From Bradyrhizobium sp. CB3481 (lineage in GTDB: Bacteria; Pseudomonadota; Alphaproteobacteria; Rhizobiales; Xanthobacteraceae): 64,000 nucleotides of DNA. Positions 27,112 through 37,850 of this stretch are shown here, one piece after another. Under the pieces are notes generated by a model. The model had not been told where the DNA came from. It saw only the letters and a list, made by a program, of their open reading frames with translations, and ran no database searches. A program made the position numbers and the translations under genes. Location: positions 124,001 to 188,000 of the forward strand of contig NZ_CP121647.1 in assembly GCF_029714305.1 (NCBI RefSeq). Direction: 5' to 3'. Every line of letters begins with the position of its first letter. The stretch's first letter is position 1.

Positions 27112-29561
27112 AATTCACGCTCTCCTGGCTGAAGGAACATCTCGACACCGACGAGCCCTTGGAAAAGCTTGCGGACAAGCTGACCATGATCGGGCTCGAG
27201 GTCGAGAGCATCGAGGACAAGGCGAAGGCGCTTGCGCCGTTTTCGATCGCGCGGGTGATTTCCGCCGAGCAGCATCCGAATGCCGATCGCCTGCGCGTGT
27301 GCCTGGTCGATACCGGAGATGGCGGCGCCCCCGTACAGGTGGTCTGCGGCGCGCCGAATGCCCGCGCCGGGCTTATCAGCGTGTTCTCGCCGCCGGGGAC
27401 CTTCATCCCCGGCAAGAACATCACGCTCGGCGTCGGCACCATCAGGGGCGTCGAGAGCCGCGGCATGCTCTGCTCGGCGGCCGAGCTGCAGATTTCCGAG
27501 GACCATGACGGCATCATGGAGCTGCCGGCGGACGCGCCGATCGGCAAACCCTACGCCGCCTGGGCCGGCCTCGGCGATCCCGTGATCGAAATCAACCTGA
27601 CGCCGAACCGGCAGGACTGCACCGGTGTGCACGGCATCGCCCGCGACCTCTCCGCCGCCGACATGGGCAAGCTGATCGATCCAGGGATCAAGCCGATCAA
27701 GGGCGAATTCCCCTGCCCGGTGAAGGTCGCGGTGGAAGACGCGACGCTCTGCCCCGGCTTCGCGCTGCGGCTGGTGCGCGGCGTCAAGAACGGTCCGTCA
27801 CCAGAATGGCTGCAGAAGCGGCTGACCTCGATCGGGCTGCGGCCGATCAATGCGCTGGTCGATATCACCAACTTCATGACCTACGACCGCGCCCGGCCGC
27901 TCCACGTGTTCGATGCGAAGAAGGTAACGGGCCATCTCACCGTTCGCCGCGCGAAAGAAGGCGAGAGCCTGCTGGCGCTCGACGGCCGCACCTACACGCT
28001 CGATCCCTCGATCTGCGTGATTGCGGACGAGCACGGCGTCGAATCGCTCGCCGGCATCATGGGCGGCGAGACCTCCGGCTGCGACGAGAACACGACCGAC
28101 GTGCTGATCGAATCGGCGCTGTGGAACGAAATCAACATCGCGCAGACCGGGCGCAAGCTCGGCATCAATTCGGATGCGCGCTACCGCTTCGAGCGCGGTG
28201 TCGATCCAGCCTTCATGGTGCCGGGGCTGGAGCTTGCGACCAAGATGGTGATGGAGTTTTGCGGCGGCGCGCCGTCGGAGACCGTCGTCGTCGGCAACGC
28301 CTTCGGCGAAGACCGCATCATCGATTTCCCGCTGACCGAGGTGAAGCGCCTCGCCGGCATAGAGGTGCCCCTGGTCGAGATGCGGCGCATCCTCGGCCAT
28401 CTCGGCTTCATGGTCGCCGGCAATGGTCCGGTGGTGAAGGTCGCCGTTCCCTCCTGGCGCACCGACGTGCACGGCAAGGCCGACATCGTCGAGGAGATCG
28501 TGCGCATCGTCGGCGTCGACAAGGTGCCGGAGACGCCGTTCGAGCGCGGCGAGGATGCCCGCAAACCGGTGCTGACCGCGATGCAGAACCGCACCCGCCG
28601 CGCCAAGCGCGCGCTGGCGGCGCGCGGCATGGTCGAGGCCGTGACCTGGTCGTTCATTTCCAAACCGCATGCTGAGATGTTCGATCGCGATCCGCCCAAA
28701 GCTTTGCCTGACCATGCGCTCGCTAACCGCCGCGGCCATCCCGAATTGGCGCTGGCCAATCCGATCGCGGCTGATATGTCCGATATGCGGCCAAGCCTGC
28801 TCCCCGGCCTCGTCACGGCAGCGCAGGCAAACATCAATCGTGGCGTTCCGGATCTGGCACTGTTCGAGGTCGGGCAGGTCTTTGCAGGCGACAGGCCGGG
28901 AGACCAACTGATTGCCGCCGCGGGCGTGCGCCACGGGTTTGCGTCTTCGAAGGGCATGGGCCGGCACTGGTCCGGCTCCGCCATGACCGACGCGCTCGAT
29001 GCCAAGGCCGATGCGTTCGCGGTGCTCGCTGCCGCCGGCGCGCCAATGCAGGCGTTGCAGATCGTATCAGGCGGTGCGAGCTGGCTGCATCCGGGACGCT
29101 CCGGCACCATCCAGATCGGCCCGCAGAATGTGCTCGGCTATTTCGGCGAATTGCATCCGCGTGCGCTGGAGGCGCTCGGCGCCGACGGCCCGTTGGTGGC
29201 ATTCGAGGTGATCCTCGACCGCATTCCCGATGCCAAGAAGAAGCCGACCCGCGCCAAGCCGCTGCTCGAGCTCTCTGCGTTCCAGCCGGTGTCGCGCGAC
29301 TTCGCCTTCATCGTCGATCGCAGCGTCAAGGCCGGCGACATCGTCCGCGCCGCTCAGAGCGTCGACAAGAAGCTGATCACGGACGTCTCCGTGTTCGACG
29401 TCTATGAAGGCAAGGGCATCGATCCCGACAAGAAGTCGATCGCGATCGCCGTGATGATCCAGCCGCGCGAGAAGACCCTGACCGACCAGGAGATCGACGC
29501 GGTCGCCGCGAAGATCGTGGCCGAGGTGACGAAGAAGACCGGTGGCAGCTTGCGGGGATGA
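27108..29561 (+). CDS. pheT: Phenylalanine-tRNA ligase beta subunit
   Basis: An 817-residue beta subunit. Domain order: N-terminal B1 ([20 protein letters not shown]), tRNA-binding OB domain at about residues 40-150 ([20 protein letters not shown]), B3/4 editing domain (about 210-390), B5 domain, class II-like core, and the C-terminal anticodon-binding FDX-ACB domain ([20 protein letters not shown] near residue 730). All are at family-typical positions and length. The start overlaps the DUF559 stop by 4 bases and the stop overlaps the following TauE-type gene, so the four genes are probably translated from one message. Confidence 0.97.
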   Translation: MKFTLSWLKEHLDTDEPLEKLADKLTMIGLEVESIEDKAKALAPFSIARVISAEQHPNADRLRVCLVDTGDGGAPVQVVCGAPNARAGLISVFSPPGTFIPGKNITLGVGTIRGVESRGMLCSAAELQISEDHDGIMELPADAPIGKPYAAWAGLGDPVIEINLTPNRQDCTGVHGIARDLSAADMGKLIDPGIKPIKGEFPCPVKVAVEDATLCPGFALRLVRGVKNGPSPEWLQKRLTSIGLRPINALVDITNFMTYDRARPLHVFDAKKVTGHLTVRRAKEGESLLALDGRTYTLDPSICVIADEHGVESLAGIMGGETSGCDENTTDVLIESALWNEINIAQTGRKLGINSDARYRFERGVDPAFMVPGLELATKMVMEFCGGAPSETVVVGNAFGEDRIIDFPLTEVKRLAGIEVPLVEMRRILGHLGFMVAGNGPVVKVAVPSWRTDVHGKADIVEEIVRIVGVDKVPETPFERGEDARKPVLTAMQNRTRRAKRALAARGMVEAVTWSFISKPHAEMFDRDPPKALPDHALANRRGHPELALANPIAADMSDMRPSLLPGLVTAAQANINRGVPDLALFEVGQVFAGDRPGDQLIAAAGVRHGFASSKGMGRHWSGSAMTDALDAKADAFAVLAAAGAPMQALQIVSGGASWLHPGRSGTIQIGPQNVLGYFGELHPRALEALGADGPLVAFEVILDRIPDAKKKPTRAKPLLELSAFQPVSRDFAFIVDRSVKAGDIVRAAQSVDKKLITDVSVFDVYEGKGIDPDKKSIAIAVMIQPREKTLTDQEIDAVAAKIVAEVTKKTGGSLRG

Positions 29562-30322
29562 GTCAGCTCATTCCCGCTGACGTCAGCCTAAACGCAGCGA
29601 TCGCGATCTGCACGGTCGCCTTCATCTCCGGAACGGCGCGGGGTTTTTCCGGCTTCGGCTCGGCGCTGATCTTCATGCCGCTGGCGAGCAGCATGGCCGC
29701 CCCTCGTCTGGTCGCCGCGCTGCTGTTGATTATCGATTTCGTCGCCGCCGCGCCGCTCTTGCCGAATGCGTGGCAAAAGGCCGATCGCAAGGCAACTGCG
29801 ATCATCGTAGCCGGCGCGCTGATCGGCGTGCCGATCGGGACCTACTTGCTCAGCCGCCTCGAGCCGGTAACGACCCGCTGGATCATTTCCGTTTTCGTGT
29901 TCGCGCTGCTGCTGCTTCTGCTCTCCGGCTGGCGCTACCGCGGCAAGGACCATGCGTCGATTGCAGTCGGCATCGGTGGGCTCTCGGGCTTTTGCAGCGG
30001 CCTCGCCCAGACCGGCGGGCCGCCGATTGTCGGCTACTGGCTCGGCCGCCCGATTCCATCTGTCATTGCTCGCGCCAATATCGTGCTGTTCTTCGGCGCA
30101 TCGGACTTCTTCTCTGCCGTCAGCTATGCCGCGACCGGATTGATTACGCTTGACGCCATCAAGTTCGCGCTCGTGATCGGCCCGGTCTATGCCTGCGGCG
30201 TCTGGTTCGGCGCTTCGCTGTTCGGCAAGGCCAGCGAAACCGTGTTCCGCGCGATCTGCTATGCGCTGATTGCCGCGGCCGTGATCTTTGGATTGCCGGC
30301 GCTGGATGGCGTGCTGCGTTGA
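29558..30322 (+). CDS. TauE/SafE-type sulfite/organosulfur exporter-like membrane protein
   Basis: A 254-residue polytopic protein with about eight membrane segments. It includes the family pattern [20 protein letters not shown] near residue 27, the matching second repeat [20 protein letters not shown] near residue 140, and [14 protein letters not shown]. TauE/SafE proteins export sulfoacetate, sulfite or related anions; the substrate here cannot be told. Its start overlaps the pheT stop (ATGAG), which implies coupling but no functional link. Confidence 0.87.
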   Translation: MSQLIPADVSLNAAIAICTVAFISGTARGFSGFGSALIFMPLASSMAAPRLVAALLLIIDFVAAAPLLPNAWQKADRKATAIIVAGALIGVPIGTYLLSRLEPVTTRWIISVFVFALLLLLLSGWRYRGKDHASIAVGIGGLSGFCSGLAQTGGPPIVGYWLGRPIPSVIARANIVLFFGASDFFSAVSYAATGLITLDAIKFALVIGPVYACGVWFGASLFGKASETVFRAICYALIAAAVIFGLPALDGVLR

Positions 30323-30332
30323 TGGTGCGCCG

Positions 30333-31733
30333 TCAGTTGATCGGGGATCCCGCCCCACGCCGCCGCTGCTTCGTCGGCCGCGGCTCCGGCTCCGGCTCCT
30401 TCAACGCGCCGATCCGCCGTAGCGCTGCCTCCGCGGCGCGCTCGCCGCTCTCCCAGGCGCCGTCGATCGTCCCCCACAGCGTTTCATGGGTGGCCTCACC
30501 GGCGAGATAGAGGCAGCCAAACGGCTCGCTCAGGACCTTTCGCGAGGATTGCGCGCCGGCACCGGCCGCCGACATCGCCCCAAGCGCGAACGGCGCCGCG
30601 TTCCAGCGCGTCGCGCTCGATTTCTTTACCGCAGCGGCCGCCTCGCTGCCGAACAGTTTCGTCAGCCATTCCACGGCGAACGCCACCATGGCCTTCTCGC
30701 CCTGCGCGGACAGATCGCGGCCGAACGAGCCCCCGACATCGATCGTGCACAGCGACGAGCCGCCCATATTGGCGAAGATCAGCCCGGTTCTTGTCGAATC
30801 GCTCTTCTCGATGATGATGTCGTCGCGCGAAAGCCCGAACGGATTGCCCGGCATCTGCAGCGCGATCCGGTCATAGCTGCCGAGGCTAAGCTTCGAGGCG
30901 GCATCCAGTATTCTCTTCGGAATATCGGGTGCGAACTTGATGTTGCCCGCCGTCAGGACGTTGGTCGACACGGTGATGACGGCCGCGCGCGCGGCGATCC
31001 GCCCCGCGGGCGTTTCGACGCTGACATCGCGGTTGCTCCAGACGATACGCCCCGCCGGCGTCGATAGCGACAGCGGCAGCTGCTCGCCGAGCTTTGCGAT
31101 CAGCGTGCCGAGCCCGGCGCGGCAGCCGATCGCGGTGTTGCGGTCCTGCGCGCGCGCCTTGTCGCCGACCGAGAGGTCCTTCAGATCCTTGCCCGCGAAA
31201 CCCGCCCCGAGCACGAACTCAGCAGTGCCGGCCCAATCGCCGAGATCCTTCGGCAGCACCGAGGCGCAGGAGACGTCGAACCGCCGCGCAGCTTCGTCGA
31301 TGGCGCGGTTGGCGCGCACCACGGCGGCCAGAAATTCCTCGGTTTCACCGGCGCGTGCATTGCGGCGGCCGATCCGGATCTTCTGCCCCGAAGGCGCGGT
31401 CGTGATCTCGAGGCCGGCGGCGCGCGCCAGCTTGATCATCGGATTTGTCTCGGGGTTGTGCATCCAGCGCGCGCCGCGGTCGAACGGCACCTCGAAGGTC
31501 GAGCTGTCGGTCTGGCATCGCCCGCCGATCTGGCTCGCAGCCTCCACCACGATCACTTTTCGGTTCGCCGCCATGATGCGCCGCGCCGCAGCAATGCCGG
31601 CCGCACCCGCGCCAATGACGACAATGTCGGCTTCCCGTGGCAAGGGCGCCGCTCCCGCGCGCTGCCCGTAAAAAGCCGGAGTCATCGCCAAGCCTGCGGA
31701 CGCCGACAGAAAAGTGCGGCGGGTCAATGTCAT
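30333..31733 (-). CDS. Tat-exported flavin amine oxidase
   Basis: A 466-residue FAD-dependent oxidase of the monoamine/polyamine oxidase family. A twin-arginine signal (TRRTFLSASAGLAMTPAFYG) precedes the dinucleotide-binding motif DIVVIGAGAAGIAAARRIMA near residue 37. This is followed by VEAASQIGGRCQTDS and, near the end, the second FAD site LYLAGEATHETLWGTIDGAW. The domain layout fits a secreted oxidase producing aldehyde, ammonia and H2O2 from an amine. ATG 31733 places the RR motif at residues 5-6. The C-terminal tail (PEPEPRPTKQRRRGAG) is basic and Pro-rich. Confidence 0.88.
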   Translation of the reverse strand: MTLTRRTFLSASAGLAMTPAFYGQRAGAAPLPREADIVVIGAGAAGIAAARRIMAANRKVIVVEAASQIGGRCQTDSSTFEVPFDRGARWMHNPETNPMIKLARAAGLEITTAPSGQKIRIGRRNARAGETEEFLAAVVRANRAIDEAARRFDVSCASVLPKDLGDWAGTAEFVLGAGFAGKDLKDLSVGDKARAQDRNTAIGCRAGLGTLIAKLGEQLPLSLSTPAGRIVWSNRDVSVETPAGRIAARAAVITVSTNVLTAGNIKFAPDIPKRILDAASKLSLGSYDRIALQMPGNPFGLSRDDIIIEKSDSTRTGLIFANMGGSSLCTIDVGGSFGRDLSAQGEKAMVAFAVEWLTKLFGSEAAAAVKKSSATRWNAAPFALGAMSAAGAGAQSSRKVLSEPFGCLYLAGEATHETLWGTIDGAWESGERAAEAALRRIGALKEPEPEPRPTKQRRRGAGSPIN

Positions 31734-31922
31734 GTCATGGTTTCCGAGGCCTGAAGAAGCCGAGAACAGCTCGCGAACTGTGCCGCATCTCACGGCGAGC
31801 GGCAACACTCATGGTAAATCAATCATCGTTGATCCCTTTGCCGCATGAACTAAATTGAAACGGCTTGCGACCATGATAAGGAAACAAAAAAAGCGGAAGA
31901 AAAGCCGCTCTGGGGGAGTTTC

Positions 31923-32912
31923 ATGGGCGTAATGCTCGACACCATCGGCCAGTTGATTGCCGGCTACCTGCAAAAGGAAGTGCCGGGCTACGAGCCGTTT
32001 ACGCCCAGCGATCCCGAGCACCTGCGCGGCGTCATCGCCGCCGGCGACGTCCTGCTGGTCGAGGGCAACAACCGCATTTCCGGCATCATCAAATATCTCA
32101 CGCAATCCACCTGGTCGCACGCCGCGCTCTATGTCGGCCCGATCGACGGCGCCAGCGAGGCGGATGGCGAACCGCATGTGCTGATCGAGGCCAATATCGG
32201 CGAAGGCGTCACCTCGGCGCCGCTGTCGAAATATTTTCCCTATCACACCCGGCTCTGCCGCCCGATCGGCCTGTCCTACGAGGACCGCACCACCGTGTGC
32301 CGCTACGCTATCAACCGAATCGGCTTCGGCTACGACACCAAGAACATCGTTGACCTCATGCGCTACCTGATCCCGCTGCCGGTGCCGCAGCGCTGGCGGC
32401 GGCGCATGATCGCGTTCGGCTCGGGCGATCCCACCAAGATGATCTGCTCGGCCCTGATCGCGCAGGCGTTCGACGCCGTGCGCTACCCGATCCTGCCCAA
32501 GATCACCCGCGCGGCCACGCGAAAGGCCAGGCGCGAGATCCTGCATATTCGCGATTCCTCGCTCTACATGCCGCGCGATTTCGACATCTCGCCCTATTTC
32601 GAAATCGTCAAACCCACCATCGTGCACGGCTTCGATTACACGGCCTTGCACTGGGCCGACAAGCAGAAGCCGCTCGCGGAGGTAGCGGGCGAATTCGGTG
32701 TGTTTCCAGAGGTCAAGTCGCCGCCGCTTGTTCCTGAAGAGATTGACCAAGAAGCGCCGCTTCCGGCTGAAGAAGTGAGCGAGGAAGTGACGATCGAAGC
32801 CACGATGATCGAGCGTGTAACCGTGTCTGAACATTATCTCGCGGTCGAATACGTTGCCGTCCGCCCGCCCGATCGTCGCATGAAGCCGCGGATGCCGGAG
32901 ACGATGGTTTAG
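31923..32912 (+). CDS. YiiX/YebB-like permuted NlpC/P60 hydrolase
   Basis: A 329-residue protein with a circularly permuted papain-like core. His in QSTWSHAALYVG (about residue 68) and Cys in MICSALIAQAFDAV (about 178) are the catalytic pair in the permuted order, and GDVLLVEGNN opens the fold. The C-terminal 80 residues are Glu/Pro/Val-rich (VPEEIDQEAPLPAEEVSEEV) and probably disordered. No clear signal peptide is present, so it may be cytosolic or membrane-associated. Lipid-linked substrates have been proposed for the family. AGCCGCTCTGGGGGAG precedes the ATG, a strong ribosome site. Confidence 0.82.
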   Translation: MGVMLDTIGQLIAGYLQKEVPGYEPFTPSDPEHLRGVIAAGDVLLVEGNNRISGIIKYLTQSTWSHAALYVGPIDGASEADGEPHVLIEANIGEGVTSAPLSKYFPYHTRLCRPIGLSYEDRTTVCRYAINRIGFGYDTKNIVDLMRYLIPLPVPQRWRRRMIAFGSGDPTKMICSALIAQAFDAVRYPILPKITRAATRKARREILHIRDSSLYMPRDFDISPYFEIVKPTIVHGFDYTALHWADKQKPLAEVAGEFGVFPEVKSPPLVPEEIDQEAPLPAEEVSEEVTIEATMIERVTVSEHYLAVEYVAVRPPDRRMKPRMPETMV

Positions 32913-32962
32913 TCGCGAATCCGAGGAGTGGGCAAAGCGCCGCGCGCCTACATTTGTCAGAC

Positions 32963-33062
32963 CCCATCCTGAGGAGGCGCGGAGCGCCGTCTCGAAGGAT
33001 GAATGGCACCAGCGGGGCCTCGTGGTTCGAGACGGCGCTACGCGCCTCCTCACCATGAGGGT
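32963..33062. repeat. Palindromic repeat, family D copy 2
   Basis: Left half CCCCATCCTGAGGAGGCGCG, then GCGCCGTCTCGAAGGATG. The right half is GTGGTTCGAGACGGCGCTAC ending GCCTCCTCACCATGAGGG. Orientation of the two non-identical halves is swapped relative to copy 1. It lies between the YiiX-like and csoR genes. Confidence 0.8.
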
Positions 33063-33163
33063 CGGATATCGCCACGCATGGCCGCTAAAATCTCCGGCGT
33101 CAATCTCACCGTCAACGGCTCCGCGGCATGGCGATCGGCAACGCCGCCGTTTTTCAGCCGCGA

Positions 33164-33439
33164 TTACCGGTCCGCGCGCCCGATCACGGCCATCAGCTCG
33201 GCGATCTTCTCGCGCTGGTCGGTCTTGTTGCCGCTGGTGATTGCATGCTCGACGCAATGCGCGACGTGATCGCGCAGCACTTCCTCCTCGACCCGGCGCA
33301 ACGCAGCCCGCACGGCGGAAATCTGCGTGACGATATCGATGCAGTAGCGATCCTCTTCAACCATTTTTGAGAGACCGCGAACCTGCCCTTCGATCCGGCT
33401 GAGACGTTTCTGACAAGATGCCTTGATGTCTTTTCGCAT
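33164..33439 (-). CDS. csoR: CsoR-family copper-sensing repressor
   Basis: A 91-residue all-helical repressor of the CsoR/RcnR/FrmR family. Cys33 (RYCIDIVTQ), His58 and Cys62 (DHVAHCVEH) reproduce the Cys-His-Cys Cu(I) site of CsoR. The N-terminus [20 protein letters not shown] is the DNA-contacting helix. It is divergent from a copper ATPase, and the 50-base gap holds the likely operator, so it probably represses both genes until Cu(I) binds. The length is typical. Confidence 0.9.
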   Translation of the reverse strand: MRKDIKASCQKRLSRIEGQVRGLSKMVEEDRYCIDIVTQISAVRAALRRVEEEVLRDHVAHCVEHAITSGNKTDQREKIAELMAVIGRADR

Positions 33440-33443
33440 GCAG

Positions 33444-33468
33444 CCTATATACCCCTACAGGGTATAGG
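33444..33468. promoter_or_regulatory. Probable CsoR operator
   Basis: An inverted repeat TATACCC (33448-33454) and GGGTATA (33460-33466), within CCTATATACCCCTACAGGGT, lies between the divergent csoR (start 33439) and copper-ATPase (start 33490) genes. A G/C-tract flanked by TATA is the known CsoR half-site pattern. It also overlaps where the promoters must be. Confidence 0.7.
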
Positions 33469-33489
33469 TTTCAAGTGGCGGAGCGACCG

Positions 33490-35883
33490 ATGAATAAGAA
33501 TGAAAACGCCGGGCGGAACGGCGCGTCGAACAGCGGCTGCTGCGGTGGCCACCGCCATGCTGGCCATGATCACGGTCACCACGCCCACACCACGGTAACC
33601 GTGCGCGATCCCGTCTGCGGCATGACGGTCGATCCCGCGACCAGCAAGCATCGTTTCGATTACAAGGGCGAGATCTTCCATTTCTGCTCGGCCGGCTGCC
33701 GTACCAAGTTTGCCGCCGATCCCCTCGCCTATCTGGAAAAGGACAAGCGGCCGAAGCCTGCGGTGCCGGAAGGCACGATCTACACCTGCCCGATGCATCC
33801 GGAGATCCGCCAGGTCGGGCCCGGAAGCTGCCCGATCTGCGGCATGGCGCTGGAGCCCGAGGTCGCGAGCCTTGATGCGCCGCCCAATCCTGAACTTGCC
33901 GACATGACGCGCCGGTTCTGGATCGGCCTCGTGCTGGCGCTGCCCGCGGTTGTGCTCGAAATGGGCGGCCATCTCGTCGGCGGCCATGGTTGGGTCGATC
34001 AGGCCCTGTCGAACTGGATTCAATTTGCATTTGCCACGCCCGTCGTGCTCTGGGCCGGCTGGCCGTTCTTTGTGCGCGGCTGGCAGTCGCTGGTGACGCG
34101 CAATCTCAACATGTTCACGCTGATCGCGATGGGCACCGGCGTCGCCTACATCTACAGCGTCATCGGCACGGTTGCGCCCGGCATTTTCCCGGACACTTTC
34201 CGCAGCCATGGCGGTGCGGTAGCGGTCTATTTCGAAGCCGCTGCCGTGATCACCGTGCTGGTGCTGCTGGGACAGGTGCTGGAGCTGCGCGCGCGCGAGG
34301 CGACCTCAGGTGCGATCAAGGCGCTGCTGCAGCTCGCACCGAAGACGGCGCGCCGGATCGGCGACGACGGCACCGATCATGAGGTCGAAATCGACGCGCT
34401 TGCCGCCGGCGACCGATTGCGCGTGCGGCCGGGCGAGAAGGTGCCGGTCGACGGCGTCATCCTCGAGGGCCGGTCCTCGCTCGATGAATCGCTGGTCACG
34501 GGCGAATCGATGCCTGTTACCAAGGAGGTCGGCAGCAAGGTCATCGCGGGCACGCTGAACCAATCCGGCGGCTTCGTGATGCGCGCCGAAAAGGTCGGGC
34601 GCGACACGCTGCTTTCCCAGATCGTCAAGATGGTGGCGGACGCGCAGCGCTCCCGCGCGCCGATCCAGCGGCTGGCCGATCAGGTGTCCGGCTGGTTCGT
34701 GCCGATCGTTATCGTCGTGGCGCTGGTCGCGTTCGGCGCCTGGGCCTTTTTCGGACCCGAACCGCGGATGGCATTCGGCCTCGTCGCCGCCGTCAGCGTG
34801 CTCATCATCGCCTGCCCCTGCGCGCTCGGCCTTGCCACGCCGATGTCGATCATGGTCGGCGTCGGGCGCGGCGCGCAGGCCGGCGTGCTGATCAAGAACG
34901 CCGAAGCGCTCGAGCGCATGGAGAAGGTCAATACGCTGGTCGTCGACAAGACGGGAACGCTGACCGAGGGCAAGCCGAAGGTGGTGGCCATCGTGCCCGG
35001 CGCCGGCTTCGATGAAACCGAGATTCTGCGGCTGGCGGCGACCGTTGAACGCGCCAGCGAGCATCCGCTGGCCGACGCCATCGTGCGCGCGGCCAGCGAA
35101 CGCAAGCTTGATCTCGGCAAGGTCGAGGCATTCGACTCGCCGACCGGCAAGGGCGCCACTGGCAAGGTGGACGGCAAGACCATCGTGCTTGGCAATGCGA
35201 ACTTCCTGAAAGCGCTCGGCATCGACGCGCAGGCGCTGAACGACCAGGGCGAACGTTTGCGCGGCGAGGGCGCGACCGTGATCAACATGGCCGTCGATGG
35301 CAGGCTGGCCGGCCTGTTCGCGATCGCCGACCCGGTCAAGGCGTCGACGCCGGAGGCGCTGAAGGCGTTGGCGGCGGACGGCATCAAGGTCATCATGCTG
35401 ACCGGCGACAACCGGACCACGGCGAATGCCGTCGCGAAAAACCTCGGCATATCGGATGTCGAAGCGGAGGTGTTGCCGGATCAGAAGAGCGCGGTGGTGG
35501 CAAAGCTGCAAAAGGCCGGAAAAATCGTCGCGATGGCCGGCGACGGCGTCAACGATGCGCCGGCGCTCGCCGCGGCTGAGGTCGGCATCGCCATGGGCAC
35601 TGGCACTGATGTGGCGATGGAAAGCGCCGGGATCACGCTGCTGAAGGGCGACCTTATCGGCATCGTCCGCGCCCGCCGCCTATCGCAAGCGACGATGAGC
35701 AACATAAGGCAGAACCTGTTCTTCGCCTTCATCTACAATGCCGGCGGCATTCCGATTGCGGCCGGCATTCTCTACCCGACGTTCGGCCTGCTGCTGTCGC
35801 CGATCATCGCCGCGGCGGCGATGGCGCTGTCATCGGTCAGCGTCGTCGGCAACGCGTTGCGGCTGCGGCTGACGCGGCTGTAG
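33490..35883 (+). CDS. copA: Cu(I)-translocating P1B-type ATPase
   Basis: A 797-residue copper efflux pump. The N-terminus is His/Cys-rich ([17 protein letters not shown]), followed by a YHS domain ([20 protein letters not shown]), then a heavy-metal-binding zinc-ribbon-like module ([10 protein letters not shown]...SCPICGM). Eight membrane helices follow. Cys442-Pro-Cys444 in the metal channel, the phosphorylated Asp486 ([11 protein letters not shown]), the HP motif SEHPLADAI and the GDGVNDAPA hinge are all visible. ATG 33490 follows CGGAG; a GTG at 33475 is an alternative. Cysteine CxxC ferredoxin-like metal domains are absent, replaced by the YHS module. Confidence 0.93.
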   Translation: MNKNENAGRNGASNSGCCGGHRHAGHDHGHHAHTTVTVRDPVCGMTVDPATSKHRFDYKGEIFHFCSAGCRTKFAADPLAYLEKDKRPKPAVPEGTIYTCPMHPEIRQVGPGSCPICGMALEPEVASLDAPPNPELADMTRRFWIGLVLALPAVVLEMGGHLVGGHGWVDQALSNWIQFAFATPVVLWAGWPFFVRGWQSLVTRNLNMFTLIAMGTGVAYIYSVIGTVAPGIFPDTFRSHGGAVAVYFEAAAVITVLVLLGQVLELRAREATSGAIKALLQLAPKTARRIGDDGTDHEVEIDALAAGDRLRVRPGEKVPVDGVILEGRSSLDESLVTGESMPVTKEVGSKVIAGTLNQSGGFVMRAEKVGRDTLLSQIVKMVADAQRSRAPIQRLADQVSGWFVPIVIVVALVAFGAWAFFGPEPRMAFGLVAAVSVLIIACPCALGLATPMSIMVGVGRGAQAGVLIKNAEALERMEKVNTLVVDKTGTLTEGKPKVVAIVPGAGFDETEILRLAATVERASEHPLADAIVRAASERKLDLGKVEAFDSPTGKGATGKVDGKTIVLGNANFLKALGIDAQALNDQGERLRGEGATVINMAVDGRLAGLFAIADPVKASTPEALKALAADGIKVIMLTGDNRTTANAVAKNLGISDVEAEVLPDQKSAVVAKLQKAGKIVAMAGDGVNDAPALAAAEVGIAMGTGTDVAMESAGITLLKGDLIGIVRARRLSQATMSNIRQNLFFAFIYNAGGIPIAAGILYPTFGLLLSPIIAAAAMALSSVSVVGNALRLRLTRL

Positions 35884-35926
35884 TTGCGCCTGAAAGGCTT
35901 CCTCGGAAGGTGAACCGAATGAGGTC

Positions 35927-36014
35927 GTCATGCCCGGGCTTGTCCCGGGCATCCACGTCTTGGCGAACCATCAGCAAGAAAGACGTGGATGGCCGGGACA
36001 AGCCCGGCCATGAC
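35927..36014. repeat. Palindromic repeat, family F copy 1
   Basis: Left arm GTCATGCCCGGGCTTGTCCC, then GGGCATCCACGTCTT. Right half AAGACGTGGATGGCCGGGAC followed by AAGCCCGGCCATGAC. A near-perfect stem of about 35 bases, it lies between the convergent copper-ATPase and HMG-CoA-lyase-like genes and can terminate both. Confidence 0.85.
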
Positions 36015-36024
36015 GAAAGTCAGT

Positions 36025-36969
36025 TCACGCCGCTTCCGCTCGCCCCCGCGGCAAGCCTGCCCGCGCGAGGCCGCCATACAGCGCCTCGCCGGGCATTTCC
36101 GATTTCAGGATCTCGCGCACCGAAATCAGTTTCTCGATATCGATACCGGTGGCAAATCCCTTGCTCTCGCACAGGAACACCAGATCCTCGAACACGACAT
36201 TGCCGGTCGCGCCCGGCGCGAACGGGCAGCCGCCGAGGCCGCCGAGCGATCCGTCGAGCACGCGCGCGCCGGCATCGAGCGCGGCGGAAGCATTGGCAAT
36301 GCCCATGCCGCGCGTGTCGTGCAGGTGAATGCAGATCGGCTTGTTGCCCGCAATCTTCACCGCGCCGGCGACGAGTTCGCCGACCTGCTTCGGCCCGGCA
36401 TAGCCGACCGTATCGGCGATTGCGACCATGTCGACGCCGGCCTCGAACAGCTTTTCTGTCAATCGCAGCACTTCTTTCGGGTCCACCGCACCCACGATCG
36501 AACAGCCCAGCGCCATCGAGATCGCGGCGTTTACCACCGGCTTGTGCGCGCTGGCATCGCGCAACTCGCAGAGTCGCCGGACATTTGCGATGGCGGCGTC
36601 GCGCGAGCGGTTGGCGTTGGCCTGGCTGTGCTCCTCAGTCGCCGAAACCACCGTCGCCACTTCGGCGACGCCGGAGGCCAGCGCCTCGTTGGCACCGCGC
36701 TCGTTCAGCGTCAGCGCAATGCCACAGGCGCCGGGCAAGGATGCCACCGTCGCAATGATCTCGCGGACGTCGACGAATTGCGGAAAGGTCTTTGCCGGCA
36801 GGAACGAGCCGACCTCGAAGTGCCGCACGCCGGCGACGTATTCGTCCCGAATCCAGCGCTGCTTGGCTTCCGTCGACGGAAACGTCTTCACGAGTTGCAG
36901 GCCGTCGCGCAGCCCGACCTCGCGCAGCACGATCTTGCCGTCGGGATAGATTTCCTGGACACGGGTCAT
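36025..36969 (-). CDS. Hydroxymethylglutaryl-CoA lyase
   Basis: A 314-residue TIM-barrel lyase of the HMGL/DRE family, cleaving 3-hydroxy-3-methylglutaryl-CoA to acetoacetate and acetyl-CoA in leucine breakdown. Motif VLREVGLRDGLQL carries the metal-binding Asp and Arg. IHLHDTRGMGIANA supplies the two metal His residues and GGLGGCPFAPGATGN carries the catalytic Cys. ATG 36969 opens MTRVQEIYPDGKIVLREVGL; an in-frame extension to 37044 is not supported. No leucine-catabolism neighbours are present, so a related acyl-CoA could be the substrate. Confidence 0.9.
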   Translation of the reverse strand: MTRVQEIYPDGKIVLREVGLRDGLQLVKTFPSTEAKQRWIRDEYVAGVRHFEVGSFLPAKTFPQFVDVREIIATVASLPGACGIALTLNERGANEALASGVAEVATVVSATEEHSQANANRSRDAAIANVRRLCELRDASAHKPVVNAAISMALGCSIVGAVDPKEVLRLTEKLFEAGVDMVAIADTVGYAGPKQVGELVAGAVKIAGNKPICIHLHDTRGMGIANASAALDAGARVLDGSLGGLGGCPFAPGATGNVVFEDLVFLCESKGFATGIDIEKLISVREILKSEMPGEALYGGLARAGLPRGRAEAA

Positions 36970-37088
36970 GGCCACGTCACTCCGCTGCTTTGACGACAGT
37001 CTTCTCTCCCCGGAGCCGGCAGGCTCTTGCCGAAGCCCTTGCACGTATCTACCTCTCGCAAGGGTTTCTTCACAAGGGTAGAACCGCC

Positions 37089-37835
37089 ATGTTGGACGCC
37101 GCCGTCAAGGCGCTTTCGCAGATCCTGTCGCCGCCGATGCGCACCATCCTGTGGCGCTCGATCGGGCTGGCGCTGGTGCTGATCACGGTGCTGGCGATCG
37201 GCTTGCAGCGGCTGTTGAGCTGGTTTGCCGACTATGGCGAGGGCTGGGCAGAGGCGATGCTCGGGCCGGGCTTTCACACCTCGCTCCACGTCCTTTCCTG
37301 GATCATCTCGATCGCAGCCGGGCTTGGCGTCGTGCTCGGCGGCATCTTCCTGATGCCCGCGGTCACCTCGCTGATCGCGAGCGTGTTCGTCGACGACGTC
37401 GCCGACCATGTCGAGCGCGAACATTATCCGGCAGAGCGTCCGGGCCAAGCGCTGCCGCTCGGCATCGCGATCCCCGAGGGCATCAAGACAGCGCTGCTCA
37501 CCATCCTGGTCTATCTGGTCGCGCTGCCCTTCGTGCTGTTCGCCGGCGCAGGCTTTCTAATCTTCTTCATCGCCACCGCATGGCTGCTCGGCCGCGAATA
37601 TTTCGAGCTCGCAGCGATGCGCTTCCGCTCACCGGCAGAGGCCAAGGCGATGCGCAAGGACAATGCGGCGACCGTCTTTACCGCAGGCCTCTTCATCGCG
37701 GCCTTCGTATCGATCCCGATCGTCAATCTGGCGACGCCGGTGTTCGGCATGGCCTTCATGGTCCACATGCACAAGCGGCTTTCCGGTCCGCGGCCGGAGC
37801 TGATCGAGCCGGCGAGGAAGATGCCGGTGGCGTGA
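37089..37835 (+). CDS. EI24/CysZ-like membrane protein
   Basis: A 248-residue polytopic protein with four to six membrane segments, e.g. SIGLALVLITVLAIGLQRLL, ISIAAGLGVVLGGIFLMPAV and TILVYLVALPFVLFAGAGFL. It fits the EI24 (CysZ-type) domain, and GREYFELAAMRFRSPAEAKA is the usual loop. CysZ imports sulfate in E. coli, but no cys genes are adjacent and the role here is open. ATG 37089 is preceded by AAGGGTAGAACC. It is divergent from the HMG-CoA-lyase-like gene. Confidence 0.85.
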   Translation: MLDAAVKALSQILSPPMRTILWRSIGLALVLITVLAIGLQRLLSWFADYGEGWAEAMLGPGFHTSLHVLSWIISIAAGLGVVLGGIFLMPAVTSLIASVFVDDVADHVEREHYPAERPGQALPLGIAIPEGIKTALLTILVYLVALPFVLFAGAGFLIFFIATAWLLGREYFELAAMRFRSPAEAKAMRKDNAATVFTAGLFIAAFVSIPIVNLATPVFGMAFMVHMHKRLSGPRPELIEPARKMPVA

Positions 37836-37850
37836 GGCAGGCTGCTAATC

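Noticed and set aside
31809..33257. Minus-strand open frame of 482 codons over the YiiX-like gene
   Set aside because: Shadow frame; the plus strand encodes a recognisable fold with a strong ribosome site.
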